Of a stretch of 64,000 nt of DNA, positions 7,991 to 16,152 are shown in pieces. Location: contig NZ_FQXJ01000005.1 in assembly GCF_900129935.1 (NCBI RefSeq), forward strand, positions 1 to 64,000, read 5' to 3'. Below the pieces are notes generated by a model. It saw only the letters and a list, made by a program, of their open reading frames with translations. It was not told where the DNA came from and did no database searches. A program made the translations under genes and the position numbers. The DNA is from Desulfosporosinus lacus DSM 15449. Its GTDB lineage: Bacteria; Bacillota; Desulfitobacteriia; Desulfitobacteriales; Desulfitobacteriaceae. Position 1 is the stretch's first letter, and every line of letters begins with the position of its first letter.

Positions 7991-8209
7991 TTGGAAAAGA
8001 GAATTAGTCTTTTATTTGGTATTCTTGGGGGATTATTTTTAGTGTTTTTGAGGCTTCCACATGTTAACTTATATATTGTACTAGGAGGCTTTCAAGGATT
8101 TGTTACGAGTTTCATAACAATTGTTTTTTCTCTAATTGGACTAATATTTGTTGTGTATTTTAGTGTTTTATTAATTATTGATACATTAAAGACAATACAT
8201 AAAAGATAG
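7991..8209 (+). CDS. Small membrane protein, 72 residues
   Basis: TTG start preceded by GGAGGG at optimal spacing. The product has two hydrophobic helices (about residues 6-26 and 35-62) separated by a short polar turn, and a basic C-terminus (DTLKTIHKR), suggesting a two-pass protein with cytoplasmic ends. No family was recognised. It stands alone between a hairpin terminator and a non-coding stretch. Confidence 0.6.
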   Translation: MEKRISLLFGILGGLFLVFLRLPHVNLYIVLGGFQGFVTSFITIVFSLIGLIFVVYFSVLLIIDTLKTIHKR

Positions 8210-8587
8210 GTCGTAACTTTCGTATGATGCGGCGTCGTATTGGCAGTAATGCCAACTTCCAGTTATCCTACTAACTATATCAAACCAAAGCTTATCTCAA
8301 TTTGACAAAATAACTGCAAAAAAGCAGAAACATAAGAAAATACGCCACTTCGCTTATACAAATGTTAAGTTATACTAAAAATTCGAGTGATCAAATAAAC
8401 TATAAGTTACGCTTTAAATATAACGGCACACAATATCTCATTCTAAAATAATCTGCGACTACATAATTTCTTAAATATTGATAATAATAACTGATAATTG
8501 GTAAAAATCAAACCATTTAAGTTTGTAAGTATGGTGGAAAATGCCACTGAATATATAGGAATCAACACTAAGGAGGTTCTAAGCTAG
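8210..8587. other. Non-coding stretch of 378 bases
   Basis: AT-rich DNA with no supported gene. It contains a small palindrome (TTGGCA at 8240-8245 and TGCCAA at 8250-8255), and next to it a sequence complementary to the end of repeat copy C. The ribosome site of the next gene (AGGAGG, 8571-8576) lies at its right end. Nothing else stands out. Confidence 0.5.
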
Positions 8588-9070
8588 TTGCCTATTTACT
8601 ATATGCATCTCATGAAATTAGCACTATTTTTTTTCGTACTTGTAGTATTTGTTCCAAGAACAGAAATTCGTCGTCTAGCTGTATATGGAATTATATTTGG
8701 TAGCACATACGATGTAATAGGACTCACGATTGGTCATCTAACAAACGCTTTTAGGTGGATTAACTTTGCTCCCTTTGGCTATAATTATCTGCCAATTGAC
8801 TCACCAGTATCTTGGTGTTTGTTCTACATGATATACTTCTATCTTTTACCAAAGCATAAGCCCTTTATATATTTTTTTCCTGTGTCAGGAATAGTTATGA
8901 GCATGATATATTCAAGAGTATTAGTCAACTTAGGGATGTTTATTGAGCCTGTTTTCTTACTTAGATTGGCTAATTTCACTGTATGGTTCTCTTTTGCGAC
9001 CTGGGGTTACTTAAAATTAAACGAATATGTTGAAGCAAAGCATAAAATTGTACATTCTAATCCTCGATAA
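8588..9070 (+). CDS. Multi-pass membrane protein, paralogue of the gene at 1761
   Basis: TTG start 11 bases after a perfect AGGAGG. The 160-residue product has about five hydrophobic segments and shares the family landmarks of the 1761 protein: FVPRTEIRR for FIPKTKYKE, then an aligned Y-G-I-x-x-G and D-x-I, and a closing F-A-T-W. The two genes lie 7 kb apart, bracketing the accessory region, and have diverged well beyond a recent duplication. Function unknown; no transport or enzyme motif is visible. Confidence 0.75.
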   Translation: MPIYYMHLMKLALFFFVLVVFVPRTEIRRLAVYGIIFGSTYDVIGLTIGHLTNAFRWINFAPFGYNYLPIDSPVSWCLFYMIYFYLLPKHKPFIYFFPVSGIVMSMIYSRVLVNLGMFIEPVFLLRLANFTVWFSFATWGYLKLNEYVEAKHKIVHSNPR

Positions 9071-9125
9071 CAACATAGTCGCCCGGCTCCAATAATACTT
9101 TGCTAAGTAAATGTCCATTTAATAA

Positions 9126-9329
9126 CTAGTGTTTTTCATGGGTACCTTTATAAAGTTCTAGAAACCGATTTGTTTGTTCGATTCTCTGTTCATCTAACAC
9201 AATCTTTTTCTTCATAAATTTTAACACACTCACCAAAAAGTAAATTGCAAAGATAAATGTACTAAAATAAATAATCGGGATCAGTACCATTATTAATCTA
9301 AAGTCAAAGACAATAGGATTTCCTTCCAT
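9126..9329 (-). CDS. Small single-pass membrane protein, 67 residues
   Basis: Good ribosome site (GGGAGGAG) before the ATG. One strongly hydrophobic stretch at about residues 10-36 is followed by a basic KKK and a charged helical tail ending GTHEKH. It is likely a single-pass protein with a cytoplasmic coiled tail. No family was recognised. Confidence 0.6.
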   Translation of the reverse strand: MEGNPIVFDFRLIMVLIPIIYFSTFIFAIYFLVSVLKFMKKKIVLDEQRIEQTNRFLELYKGTHEKH

Positions 9330-9479
9330 TTCAAAACTCCTCCCTCTTAAATCAGTTCTCTTTGAGCAGATACATTCTTTGCAGTGGCTCCTCCTAACTC
9401 TTGACCTACCTTAGCGGAAATAGTAATTTTATCTTAGCCGAAACCCTAGCGGACATTGGATTTTAGGAGGTTGAGCCTC

Positions 9480-9581
9480 ATGGTTGTACGGAAAGAAGAT
9501 ATTCATAACCTAGTTGAGCGCCTTCCTGAAGATGATCAAAAAACTGTTTTTGATTTCATGCAATATCTTTTGTTTTCGTAA
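9480..9581 (+). CDS. Small antitoxin-like protein, 33 residues
   Basis: ATG nine bases after AGGAGG (9465-9470). The sequence MVVRKEDIHNLVERLPEDDQ continues with KTVFDFMQYLL. It parallels the 48-residue product at 16976: both have a D-[IL]-x-x-L-V-x-x-L-P-E-[DE] core followed by D-F-[ML]-x-[FY]-L. Proteins of this pattern resemble short DUF2281 or VapB-type antitoxin N-termini. No toxin gene follows, and this copy lacks the C-terminal tail of its paralogue, so it may be truncated or orphaned. Confidence 0.5.
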   Translation: MVVRKEDIHNLVERLPEDDQKTVFDFMQYLLFS

Positions 9582-9643
9582 TTTCACTTTGTGAAAAATT
9601 TAATATAATCCCCTCCATCTACTGTCTAAACAGCCCTAAATAC

Positions 9644-9964
9644 TTATTGGAAATTCTTATTCGTACCGGCTTCAAAATACCTAAATACGATAATTAACAG
9701 CTCGCAAATAATTTTCCAGATAATCATCGTGACAATAAAAGATACTAAACCTCCGAGTATTCCTAAGGGAATATTATTCACTTCTTGTCCTGTCAACCAG
9801 ATCTGTCCATTTTGATTAACTTGAATTGATTTAGAATATGTGTTTGTTTCGTATATATTTTTACCAAGCATGTATGATTGAGCAATCAAAGGTATAAATC
9901 CTACATAGAACAAAATTGAAATAGCTTTATAAGATACCATTTCTCCCAACTTAAAGAAGCTCAT
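9644..9964 (-). CDS. DUF4282 domain-containing membrane protein
   Basis: This 106-residue protein has a first membrane helix at about 14-32 and a second at about 68-92, ending in the family's typical WKIICELLIIVFRYFE. The N-terminal FFKLGEMVSYKAI is also characteristic. DUF4282 members are small inner-membrane proteins of unknown function. The region between the two helices is longer than in minimal members and polar. The AGTCGGAGGAG ribosome site is strong. It is monocistronic and reads away from the flotillin operon. Confidence 0.75.
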   Translation of the reverse strand: MSFFKLGEMVSYKAISILFYVGFIPLIAQSYMLGKNIYETNTYSKSIQVNQNGQIWLTGQEVNNIPLGILGGLVSFIVTMIIWKIICELLIIVFRYFEAGTNKNFQ

Positions 9965-10103
9965 TTAATCTCCTCCGACTTTTGATATCTGACTAGTTGG
10001 ACGATGAACGGGGCTCCTCAAACGTCCCGACGAACTTGTATCGTACCCAACGGTTTGCCTTTATACGGTTGTCAACAAATAGCAAATCATTGTACGCGAC
10101 TTA

Positions 10104-10132
10104 CAGGCTGCACTTTTTTATCGTGCAGCCTG
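10104..10132. terminator. Hairpin downstream of the flotillin operon
   Basis: CAGGCTGCAC (10104-10113) and GTGCAGCCTG (10123-10132) form a perfect 10-pair stem with a nine-base loop, 18 bases after the flotillin stop codon on the minus strand. No T tract follows in that direction, so it may act as a 3'-end stabiliser or a weak terminator. Confidence 0.5.
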
Positions 10133-10149
10133 ATATAATAACAAATTAT

Positions 10150-11652
10150 CTAACCTACGTTCAGTTCCTCAGACTTTTGTTCTATATGATGTTCCGGCTG
10201 TCTGGTCAGCTGTTTCACTAATTTTTCAAGGTCAATGCCCGATACATTTTTCAACATCTCTGGTGCAGTTGCCATAAGTGAAGTAACGTAATTGCTTACC
10301 CTTGCTGCTCCTTCCCCGTGGCCAGTATCAACGATCGTCAATTTATCTATGGATTTCAATGGTTCGGCAATCCTTCCGGCCAGTTCAGGCAGCATCTTAA
10401 CGATGATGTCCAGTACAGCCGCCTGACCGAATTTTTCAAAGGCTTCGGCTAGTTTCTCTTTTGCCTCCGCTTCAGCTAAACCTTTGAGCCTTACCACCTC
10501 TGCTTCGGCAGTTCCTTTAGCCTTTTCGGCCTCCGCAATTGCCAGACCGTCTAGGCGTTTTTGTTCGGCATTCGCCTTGGCTTCAGCCTCAATCTTATAT
10601 TTGAGGGCATCTGCTTCTTTCATTCTCTTGGCTTTATCAGCCTCGGCAGCTTGTTCTACTGCATACCTGTCAGCATCTGCTTTTTTCTTCACTTCAGCGT
10701 CATATTGTTTCTCACGGCGCAGTATTTCCTTTTCTTCTATTTCAATCTCTTTTTCTTTCTTGACGAGAGCAACCTTCATCTGTTCCTCGGTAACTTGTTG
10801 CTGTGAACGTGCTTCTTGAATATGATAGGCTTGGTCAGCCTCAGCTATAGCTGTATCCTGATCTTTCTTATATGAGGCCACTTTTAGTTCCTTTTCTTTG
10901 GTTGCTTCAGCGATGCTTGTATCTCTGAGCAACTCTGCTTTCTGACCTTCTTCGGAGGCTTTTGCCTTCTGGATCCGGGTATCACGAACAGCCTCCGCCT
11001 CCGCAACATCAGCGTCTCTTTTTACGGCAGCAATCCTCGGTTTACCTAAGGCTTCAAGATAACCGTTTTTATCTCGGATATCCTTGATCGTAAATGATAC
11101 GATTTGCAAGCCCATTTTTCGCAGGTCTTTGGCAGCAGATCCCTGAACCTCCTGAGCAAATTTATCTCTATTGCGGTAAACTTCCTCAACTGTCATCATC
11201 CCCAAAATTGCCCGCAGGTGTCCCTCTAGGACTTCCTGGGCTTCCTGCCTCAAGGCTTCGGTAGGTTTGCTCAGAAATTGTTCTGCTGCTGTAGCCACAT
11301 CTTCCACTGAACCGCCAATTTTAATGATCGCTACCCCATCAGCCATAACCGGTACACCTTGTTCCGTATATACCTCCGGCGTGGTTACGTCAAGCTTATG
11401 TGACAGCAGAGATACAAACTCAGCTTGCTGGAAAATAGGTAGGATAAAGGCTCCTCCCCCACGAATAATTTTGATCTTGCGGCCCGATTCGTCAGTATGA
11501 ACATTTTTATTGCCCAGGTAGGAACCGGTAACGATCATGGCCTTATCCGGTCCTACTGTCTTGTACCTTGCCCAGAAAGCCATACCGAGGACAATAATCA
11601 CTCCCAGCACGATCATGGGGATAACAAGTATATCAAGTCCAAATTCACCCAA
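10150..11652 (-). CDS. floT: Flotillin (SPFH-domain membrane scaffold protein)
   Basis: At 500 residues it matches bacterial flotillin FloT/YuaG. A single N-terminal membrane segment (about residues 7-27) is followed by an SPFH domain (FILPIFQQAEFVSLLSHKLD, TPEVYTEQGVPVMADGVAII) to about residue 190. A long Ala/Glu/Lys-rich coiled coil with repeated AEAxK-type heptads runs to about 420, then a short C-terminal domain. Flotillins organise membrane microdomains and are linked to envelope stress. The TTG start lies two bases after the stop of the NfeD-like gene, with GGAGG inside that gene's end. It is the last gene of a pspA - NfeD-like - floT operon. Confidence 0.93.
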   Translation of the reverse strand: MGEFGLDILVIPMIVLGVIIVLGMAFWARYKTVGPDKAMIVTGSYLGNKNVHTDESGRKIKIIRGGGAFILPIFQQAEFVSLLSHKLDVTTPEVYTEQGVPVMADGVAIIKIGGSVEDVATAAEQFLSKPTEALRQEAQEVLEGHLRAILGMMTVEEVYRNRDKFAQEVQGSAAKDLRKMGLQIVSFTIKDIRDKNGYLEALGKPRIAAVKRDADVAEAEAVRDTRIQKAKASEEGQKAELLRDTSIAEATKEKELKVASYKKDQDTAIAEADQAYHIQEARSQQQVTEEQMKVALVKKEKEIEIEEKEILRREKQYDAEVKKKADADRYAVEQAAEADKAKRMKEADALKYKIEAEAKANAEQKRLDGLAIAEAEKAKGTAEAEVVRLKGLAEAEAKEKLAEAFEKFGQAAVLDIIVKMLPELAGRIAEPLKSIDKLTIVDTGHGEGAARVSNYVTSLMATAPEMLKNVSGIDLEKLVKQLTRQPEHHIEQKSEELNVG

Positions 11653-11654
11653 AA

Positions 11655-12194
11655 TTACATCTCCTCCTTATCTTCATAACGGAAAACAAAAAGAACGCCG
11701 TCCTTTATTTCCCCAACCACTACCCTCGTCCCGGCTGGTATTTCCAATCGGTCAAGATTGGCGGCAATTTGGTTGGTGTTGCCGGCTCCAACTTTAAGGA
11801 CTACTTCTCCGTACCCTCCAACCGGAATTGGGACAATAACCTCACCGATTTTGCCGACGAGATCTTTCATCGAAAAACCTGTTGAATTTTCACTGTTTTT
11901 CATGGGCTTTACATAAGAAAAATAAACTAAAATTGAAACTGCAATAGCAATCATCAGGGAAACACTTGCGGTCAGAAAGGGGTCCAGAAGTGTGTACTGA
12001 CTCAGCATAATCCCGGAGCCTCCGAAGATGGTGATTGCCCCGACCAGAACCATCGGCTGCAGAAAGTCAAGGTGATCCATAGAAAGTGAGTCGAAAATAC
12101 CACCAAATATGTCGCCTAAAAGATCCCCAAATACGATGGTTACCATTGCAAAGAGTACTCCGCCAATTAAACATATCCAATAATACTCAAGCAC
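11655..12194 (-). CDS. NfeD-like membrane protein (YuaF type)
   Basis: 179 residues: two or three hydrophobic segments (about 3-22, 46-65, 72-92) followed by a C-terminal OB-fold domain with GKIGEVIVPIPVGGYGEVVL and GTRVVVGEIKDGVLFV. This short NfeD architecture, next to flotillin, is that of B. subtilis YuaF, thought to assist flotillin assembly and membrane fluidity control. The GTG start has GGAGGGGAG upstream. It is coupled with the flotillin gene (two-base gap) and lies 23 bases after pspA. Confidence 0.88.
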   Translation of the reverse strand: MLEYYWICLIGGVLFAMVTIVFGDLLGDIFGGIFDSLSMDHLDFLQPMVLVGAITIFGGSGIMLSQYTLLDPFLTASVSLMIAIAVSILVYFSYVKPMKNSENSTGFSMKDLVGKIGEVIVPIPVGGYGEVVLKVGAGNTNQIAANLDRLEIPAGTRVVVGEIKDGVLFVFRYEDKEEM

Positions 12195-12217
12195 AACTAT
12201 CTCCCCTCCAAGTGGAA

Positions 12218-12907
12218 TTACTTTGTGCCATCCGGCTCTTGTTCTTTTATTATCATAAGATTGTCCTTCAACTTTGCCAATTCCATCTCAATGTCATTTC
12301 CGATATCTAATAATTCCGACTCTTGGTCAAGGCTTTTTTCCTTCAAGTCTCCAGCTACATAGGCTTCTGCTTCCATACGGAGGACTTTATCCTCCATTCT
12401 GTCAAAATTCCGACGGGCGCTGTCCTTGCCCAACCCGCTAATAACTCCGTAGATCTCTTTTTGTGCTTTGGCAGACTGAACCCTTGCTACCAGAGTATCT
12501 CGTTTAACTCGTAATTTTTCGTACTCATTTTTCATATCTTTTAACTCAGACCTGAGCTGTTCAGCCATAGAATTGCAGTTTTCGTACTCAAGACGGTAGT
12601 CCCCAGCCTTAGCCTTATTTACCTTTTTGTCTTCAAGAGCTTTACGGGCCAAGTCTTCACGGTCCTTTTTCAGGGCCTCAATAGCCTGGACCTCACGTTT
12701 CTCTACCCTAGCCAAGGCATCATCCAATTGGGCTTTGAACTTCCAGGCCACAGCCAACTGTCTCGCCACAGCGCCCTCAGCATCTGCGATATCCTCCTCC
12801 ATATCACGCAGATATTGGTCCAGCATTTTTTCCGGGTCCTCCGCCTTATCCAGCAGAGAGTTAAGATTTGCTCTGATGTTGTCACTTACCCTCTTAAATA
12901 AACCCAT
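12218..12907 (-). CDS. pspA: PspA/IM30-family phage shock protein
   Basis: 229 residues, entirely helical, starting MGLFKRVSDNIRANLNSLLD, the amphipathic membrane-binding helix of PspA/IM30/LiaH proteins. Next comes EDPEKMLDQYLRDMEED and long charged coiled coils to the end. PspA oligomerises on stressed membranes and limits proton leakage. Here it heads an operon with the NfeD-like and flotillin genes, matching the membrane-stress modules controlled by alternative sigma factors in other Firmicutes. I could not identify a convincing extracytoplasmic sigma promoter upstream. GGAAAGGAGAG provides the ribosome site. Confidence 0.92.
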   Translation of the reverse strand: MGLFKRVSDNIRANLNSLLDKAEDPEKMLDQYLRDMEEDIADAEGAVARQLAVAWKFKAQLDDALARVEKREVQAIEALKKDREDLARKALEDKKVNKAKAGDYRLEYENCNSMAEQLRSELKDMKNEYEKLRVKRDTLVARVQSAKAQKEIYGVISGLGKDSARRNFDRMEDKVLRMEAEAYVAGDLKEKSLDQESELLDIGNDIEMELAKLKDNLMIIKEQEPDGTK

Positions 12908-13043
12908 AAAACTTCTCTCCTTTCCGTATAGACTTAGAAATTCTGCTATATACCTCTCCTTCTTATTAGTTAGTTCCTAACCCATCAAACTACTTCGGTT
13001 ATTCATATCCAAAGGGCATTCTGGAATCATTGCTAAATAAAGG

Positions 13044-13142
13044 TCATTTAGGCAATAAACTTAGACCAAAGATCACAAGTAAGGATAATCCAATAAATAT
13101 CAACTCATCCCTATACTTATCAAAACTACTTCTGTTAAACAT
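13044..13142 (-). CDS. Membrane microprotein, 32 residues
   Basis: ATG eight bases after a perfect CAGGAGG. The product has a charged N-terminus (MFNRSSFDKYRDE) and one hydrophobic helix (LIFIGLSLLVIFGLSLL) ending in PK. The ribosome site and clean helix make it a credible gene despite its size. It lies just upstream of pspA, in the same direction, with 136 bases between. It could be co-transcribed and act on the same membrane-stress response, but that is inference. Confidence 0.6.
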   Translation of the reverse strand: MFNRSSFDKYRDELIFIGLSLLVIFGLSLLPK

Positions 13143-13359
13143 AATATTCGCCTCCTGTTTTTTGAGAATAATAGAACAGCTTAAAGGGGCACTGCATCTC
13201 ATTTCCTAAATATTAGGAATGGATATTGAACTATATTCAGTTTCCAAGTGAAAAAGGAGATTACGACCCTATTTATATAGAGGGTTTGAGTTAGTCAAAA
13301 GGTTACAGAATTTCCTAACTTTATAAAATATTTTTTTTTGATATTACGAAATCATTTAA

Positions 13360-13434
13360 TCAATTCCGACTCTCACCTCTTCAATTGGGTTTTCCTTATT
13401 CTAAGAGGTTCAGCTTTAGCTGAAGAGTCCACTG
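13360..13434. repeat. Palindromic repeat, decayed copy
   Basis: It shares TCAATTCCGA, then a C-A-C-C... TTCAA ...GGGT hairpin relic, TTCCTTATTCTA, GTTCAGCTTTAGCTGA and a closing AG-T-CCACT with the copy at 37393-37500, in the same order. Here the middle 38 bases are missing and the first hairpin has mismatches. The layout of closely spaced hairpins resembles the ends of IS200/IS605-type elements; no tnpA or tnpB is present. Confidence 0.55.
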
Positions 13435-13509
13435 GGTATTGCCATTTAATTTAGTAGTTCTTCTAAAAAATTACGAGTTCACATGGCAAAGAGTTTAAAT
13501 ATACAGAAA

Positions 13510-13544
13510 AGGTGGCTCACAGCCTTAAATTGCTGGAGCCACCT
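13510..13544 (-). terminator. Hairpin, possible minus-strand terminator
   Basis: AGGTGGCTC (13510-13518) pairs with GAGCCACCT (13536-13544), and AGC/GCT extend the stem inwards. On the minus strand the stem runs into CCTTTTCTG. It could end transcription from the cysteine-rich gene or from DNA further upstream. Confidence 0.4.
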
Positions 13545-13619
13545 CTCTATGCTTCTCGATTGTGGTATTATTATTTTAATTGTTTTCGTAATTCAATTTA
13601 TCTTTAATACATATATAAA

Positions 13620-13662
13620 CAACTGAAGCCAGTTTTCCCTAATAGAAAACTGGCTTCAGTTG
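13620..13662. terminator. Perfect 18-pair hairpin
   Basis: The arms at 13620-13637 and 13645-13662 (core CTGAAGCCAGTTTTC) are fully complementary around a seven-base loop. It sits 109 bases past the end of the cysteine-rich gene on the minus strand. No long T tract flanks it. Bidirectional termination or a small stable RNA are both possible. Confidence 0.5.
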
Positions 13663-13770
13663 CTTATATATCCCTCGAGAATTATGGGCTGATAAAAAGA
13701 GTTTTTCCGTTGAAAAGCCATAATCCTATAAATTGAACTCACTATTTAATGGCGCTACTAAAAAGTATAC

Positions 13771-14019
13771 CTACAAAGGAAGTGAACTTGATTTCACTTT
13801 ATATTTACTATGCTTATTATGGCGCTTAGCAGTTTCTGGAGCTTCGGTGTTTAATAAAACATCATCTATCTCTATCTCTGCGTAATCCCCCTCAGGAACA
13901 TTAATACACTGGCAACAATTATCACATTGCTTCGTTGGATCAAGATCACAAAGATCGCACTCCCCACATTCAGTGCAAACACGATCTTCCAATAAACAGG
14001 GCTCTCCTAGGCTATTCAA
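13771..14019 (-). CDS. Cysteine-rich small protein
   Basis: A TTG start at 14019 is chosen because GGAGG lies eight bases before it; an upstream in-frame TTG at 14034 would overlap that site. The protein of about 82 residues has a compact cluster CTECGECDLCDLDPTKQCDN followed by CCQC, seven or eight cysteines in about 25 residues, and then a low-complexity C-terminus. Such a cluster would bind an Fe-S centre or zinc. It lacks the classic ferredoxin proline after the last cysteine. No family name can be given. The carboxypeptidase gene lies 48 bases upstream on the same strand. Confidence 0.7.
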   Translation of the reverse strand: MNSLGEPCLLEDRVCTECGECDLCDLDPTKQCDNCCQCINVPEGDYAEIEIDDVLLNTEAPETAKRHNKHSKYKVKSSSLPL

Positions 14020-14067
14020 TTTCCAAACCTCCAATTAATCCATTATTAATTAATGATGCTAATAAGA

Positions 14068-15090
14068 CTAAAATATTCCCGGACTCAAGATAAGCGATCT
14101 TGGGTCATCTGCCAGACCTTGCAGGGCAGCTTTTGAGCGCTGTTCAGCCCAAGCTTCATCAAGTAATTTGATAGTATCTCTATAACGCTCCTGGCTCCCT
14201 AACAGGACAAGTAACAAATCCCCGTCGGGTCTTGAGACATAAGAAACAAGACATTGTCCGGCTGCAGTCGTTGTCCCTGTTTTCAGACCTTGGTCTCCCG
14301 GATATATCTCGAGAAGACGATTAGTATTCTGCACGTAAGACTCACGAGATACCCCTTGTGCGTCTTTCCATTGAACATGAGCACTTGTTTGTTTAACGTA
14401 TTCTTTGAGTGTATCATTATTAACAAATTCTCTTGAGATTTTACTAAGGTCATTGGCGCTAGTATATTGGTTGGGATCCGGCAATCCATGAGGGTTGGTA
14501 AAGTGTGTGTTTTGACATCCCAGACTAGCTGCATATTCGTTCATTTGCTGAGCAAAAGCTGGAATTGAACCACCTACTTTGACTGCTAAAGCTGCTGCCG
14601 CATCATTTGAACTGTTGACATATAAGGCAGTTAAAAGATCATGAACTGATATTTCATCACCCGGCCTCAGCCCAAGTCGTGAACCTTCAACATTCACTTC
14701 TGTACCGACTTTCACCATATCCGTCCCTTTTAAGTTCTTGACTGCAACAAGACCCGTAATAAGTTTTAAGGTACTTGCCGGGGCCCGTTGTACATCAGCA
14801 TTATGCGCTTTTAAAATCTTATTGGTATTGGGATCAATAAGAACATAGCTTTCATCATCGGTTGATAGTTCAGCTGATGATGAACCTGCCATCATTGAAT
14901 CAGAAGGTTGGGTCTGATCAATTGTTGATGTCATTAGAGAATTAGCGAGGGAATTGGCCCCAGCAGGACTAAAATAACGAAATCCAAAAATCGACATCAC
15001 AATGAATGTGATAAGCAACATCATTTTCATCACTTTTCTGGACTTTCTTTTAGACTTTGATTTTGAAATACGATACTCCGGATGTTTCAA
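14068..15090 (-). CDS. D-alanyl-D-alanine carboxypeptidase (S11 family)
   Basis: 340 residues with an N-terminal signal-anchor (MMLLITFIVMSIFGF at about 22-37) and all three penicillin-binding motifs: S-x-x-K in APASTLKLITGL, S-x-N in NSSNDAAAAL, and K-T-G in LKTGTTTAAG. These remove the terminal D-Ala from peptidoglycan stem peptides outside the membrane. Unlike the second copy at 37428, it stops soon after the catalytic domain and lacks the C-terminal beta domain and membrane tail. It starts with TTG behind GAGGGG. Confidence 0.88.
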   Translation of the reverse strand: MKHPEYRISKSKSKRKSRKVMKMMLLITFIVMSIFGFRYFSPAGANSLANSLMTSTIDQTQPSDSMMAGSSSAELSTDDESYVLIDPNTNKILKAHNADVQRAPASTLKLITGLVAVKNLKGTDMVKVGTEVNVEGSRLGLRPGDEISVHDLLTALYVNSSNDAAAALAVKVGGSIPAFAQQMNEYAASLGCQNTHFTNPHGLPDPNQYTSANDLSKISREFVNNDTLKEYVKQTSAHVQWKDAQGVSRESYVQNTNRLLEIYPGDQGLKTGTTTAAGQCLVSYVSRPDGDLLLVLLGSQERYRDTIKLLDEAWAEQRSKAALQGLADDPRSLILSPGIF

Positions 15091-15242
15091 TAAATTAACC
15101 CCTCTTTTGAAAAGACATGTCTCTTAATTTACTAAATTCCAATGTACTCTAAGCTTTTAAAACTTTTATACAAACAACGCTATTATAACTAATTTAAAGC
15201 ATCGAGGCAAGCCAACTAGAGTATTGTTGTGAAATGAGACAC

Positions 15243-16043
15243 CTAAGACTTCTCCTCTCTCTCCCACATATGCCACACTGCCAAAAAGGGATAGGGATTA
15301 GTCCATTCTCCATTCGGCAGTTCTATACCGAAATGAAGGTGGTCAGGTGTTGTTAAAGCATCTCCGGTATGTCCCATCCCTCCTATGAACTCCCCCGCCT
15401 CGATTCGTTCCCCCTTCACAAGTTTCGGAGAAATATACTGGAGATGAGCGTAATAATAATAATTTCCATCATCTCCGCGTACACCGACACGTTCGCCGCC
15501 TAGCCGATTCCACCCTAATTGTTCGATTTTCCCCCCACAACTACTGATGATAGACGTCCCTTCTTTTCCAAAGAGATCGGTTCCTTCATGTCTGCGTGCC
15601 CCACCTTCTCGATCTGCCCCATAACTATCTTCATACCAAGTGGTTCCTGCCACGGGAAAAGTATATTTATTAGGATGATAATATGAATATTCCCTTAGAA
15701 TCTCACGATGTCTGCCAATTGCTTTTATCGTATCGGCGGGGAGCATACCCCAATTCAGGTCTGACATAGTGATATTATCCTGAAGTTGGTCAATAAGCAT
15801 TTGAGCCTCATTTTTAGGGATTGTCGAATGGATTGCTAATAGATCCTCATAAGCGATATGCGGGGATTTCTGATTTTCTTGAACGCATTGTTTCACTAGC
15901 GAAGGAGATATGGTATTTAAATATGGATATACGTCTGGAGGAATGTTGGTTGGACTATGAAGTAACTGCCAAATGATTACTGCTAAAACAACTAAAAGAC
16001 TTATCTGGGCCAATCCACTTATAAGTTTCAAGGGAATTCTCAT
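15243..16043 (-). CDS. M23-family (LytM-like) metallopeptidase
   Basis: One N-terminal membrane anchor (LISGLAQISLLVVLAVIIW) is followed by a middle region and a C-terminal peptidase M23 domain. The zinc ligands are visible as H-E-G-T-D-L-F-G and H-L-H-F-G, with the intervening YYYYAHL histidine. Such proteins cut peptidoglycan cross-links or act as scaffolds, for example in sporulation. The ATG at 16043 is preferred, with a weak AGCAGG upstream. A longer GTG form starting at 16100 would place the LexA operator inside its coding sequence. It is transcribed divergently from lexA. Confidence 0.82.
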   Translation of the reverse strand: MRIPLKLISGLAQISLLVVLAVIIWQLLHSPTNIPPDVYPYLNTISPSLVKQCVQENQKSPHIAYEDLLAIHSTIPKNEAQMLIDQLQDNITMSDLNWGMLPADTIKAIGRHREILREYSYYHPNKYTFPVAGTTWYEDSYGADREGGARRHEGTDLFGKEGTSIISSCGGKIEQLGWNRLGGERVGVRGDDGNYYYYAHLQYISPKLVKGERIEAGEFIGGMGHTGDALTTPDHLHFGIELPNGEWTNPYPFLAVWHMWEREEKS

Positions 16044-16083
16044 AGATTTTATACCTGCTCTCTTTAAAAATTTCCAAACATAA

Positions 16084-16097
16084 CGAACATTTGTTTG
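16084..16097 (+). promoter_or_regulatory. LexA (SOS) operator at the lexA promoter
   Basis: CGAACATTTGTTTG fits the Gram-positive SOS box CGAAC-N4-GTTYG. It overlaps the -35 (TTGCAC, 16095-16100) of a promoter with a 17-base spacer and -10 TACAAT (16118-16123), 30 bases before the lexA ATG. Autorepression of lexA follows directly from this layout. Confidence 0.85.
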
Positions 16098-16123
16098 CAC
16101 TTTGTTAGAATGAATGGTACAAT
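16095..16123 (+). promoter_or_regulatory. lexA promoter
   Basis: TTGCAC, 17 bases, then TACAAT: a good housekeeping-sigma promoter placed so that LexA bound at 16084-16097 would block the -35. Confidence 0.75.
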
Positions 16124-16152
16124 ATTCCTGAAAAGATGGGGGTGTTTTTTTT

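Larger units (their letters stand above)
13143..13770. other. Non-coding stretch with several inverted repeats
   Basis: 628 bases without a supported gene. They contain a decayed copy of the IS200/IS605-like palindromic repeat (13360-13434), a hairpin at 13510-13544 and a long perfect hairpin at 13620-13662, described separately. Several stop codons interrupt every frame. Confidence 0.55.

Noticed and set aside
10484-10819. Long plus-strand frames opposite the flotillin coiled coil
   Set aside because: They come from the repetitive Ala/Glu/Lys codons of the real gene on the other strand.
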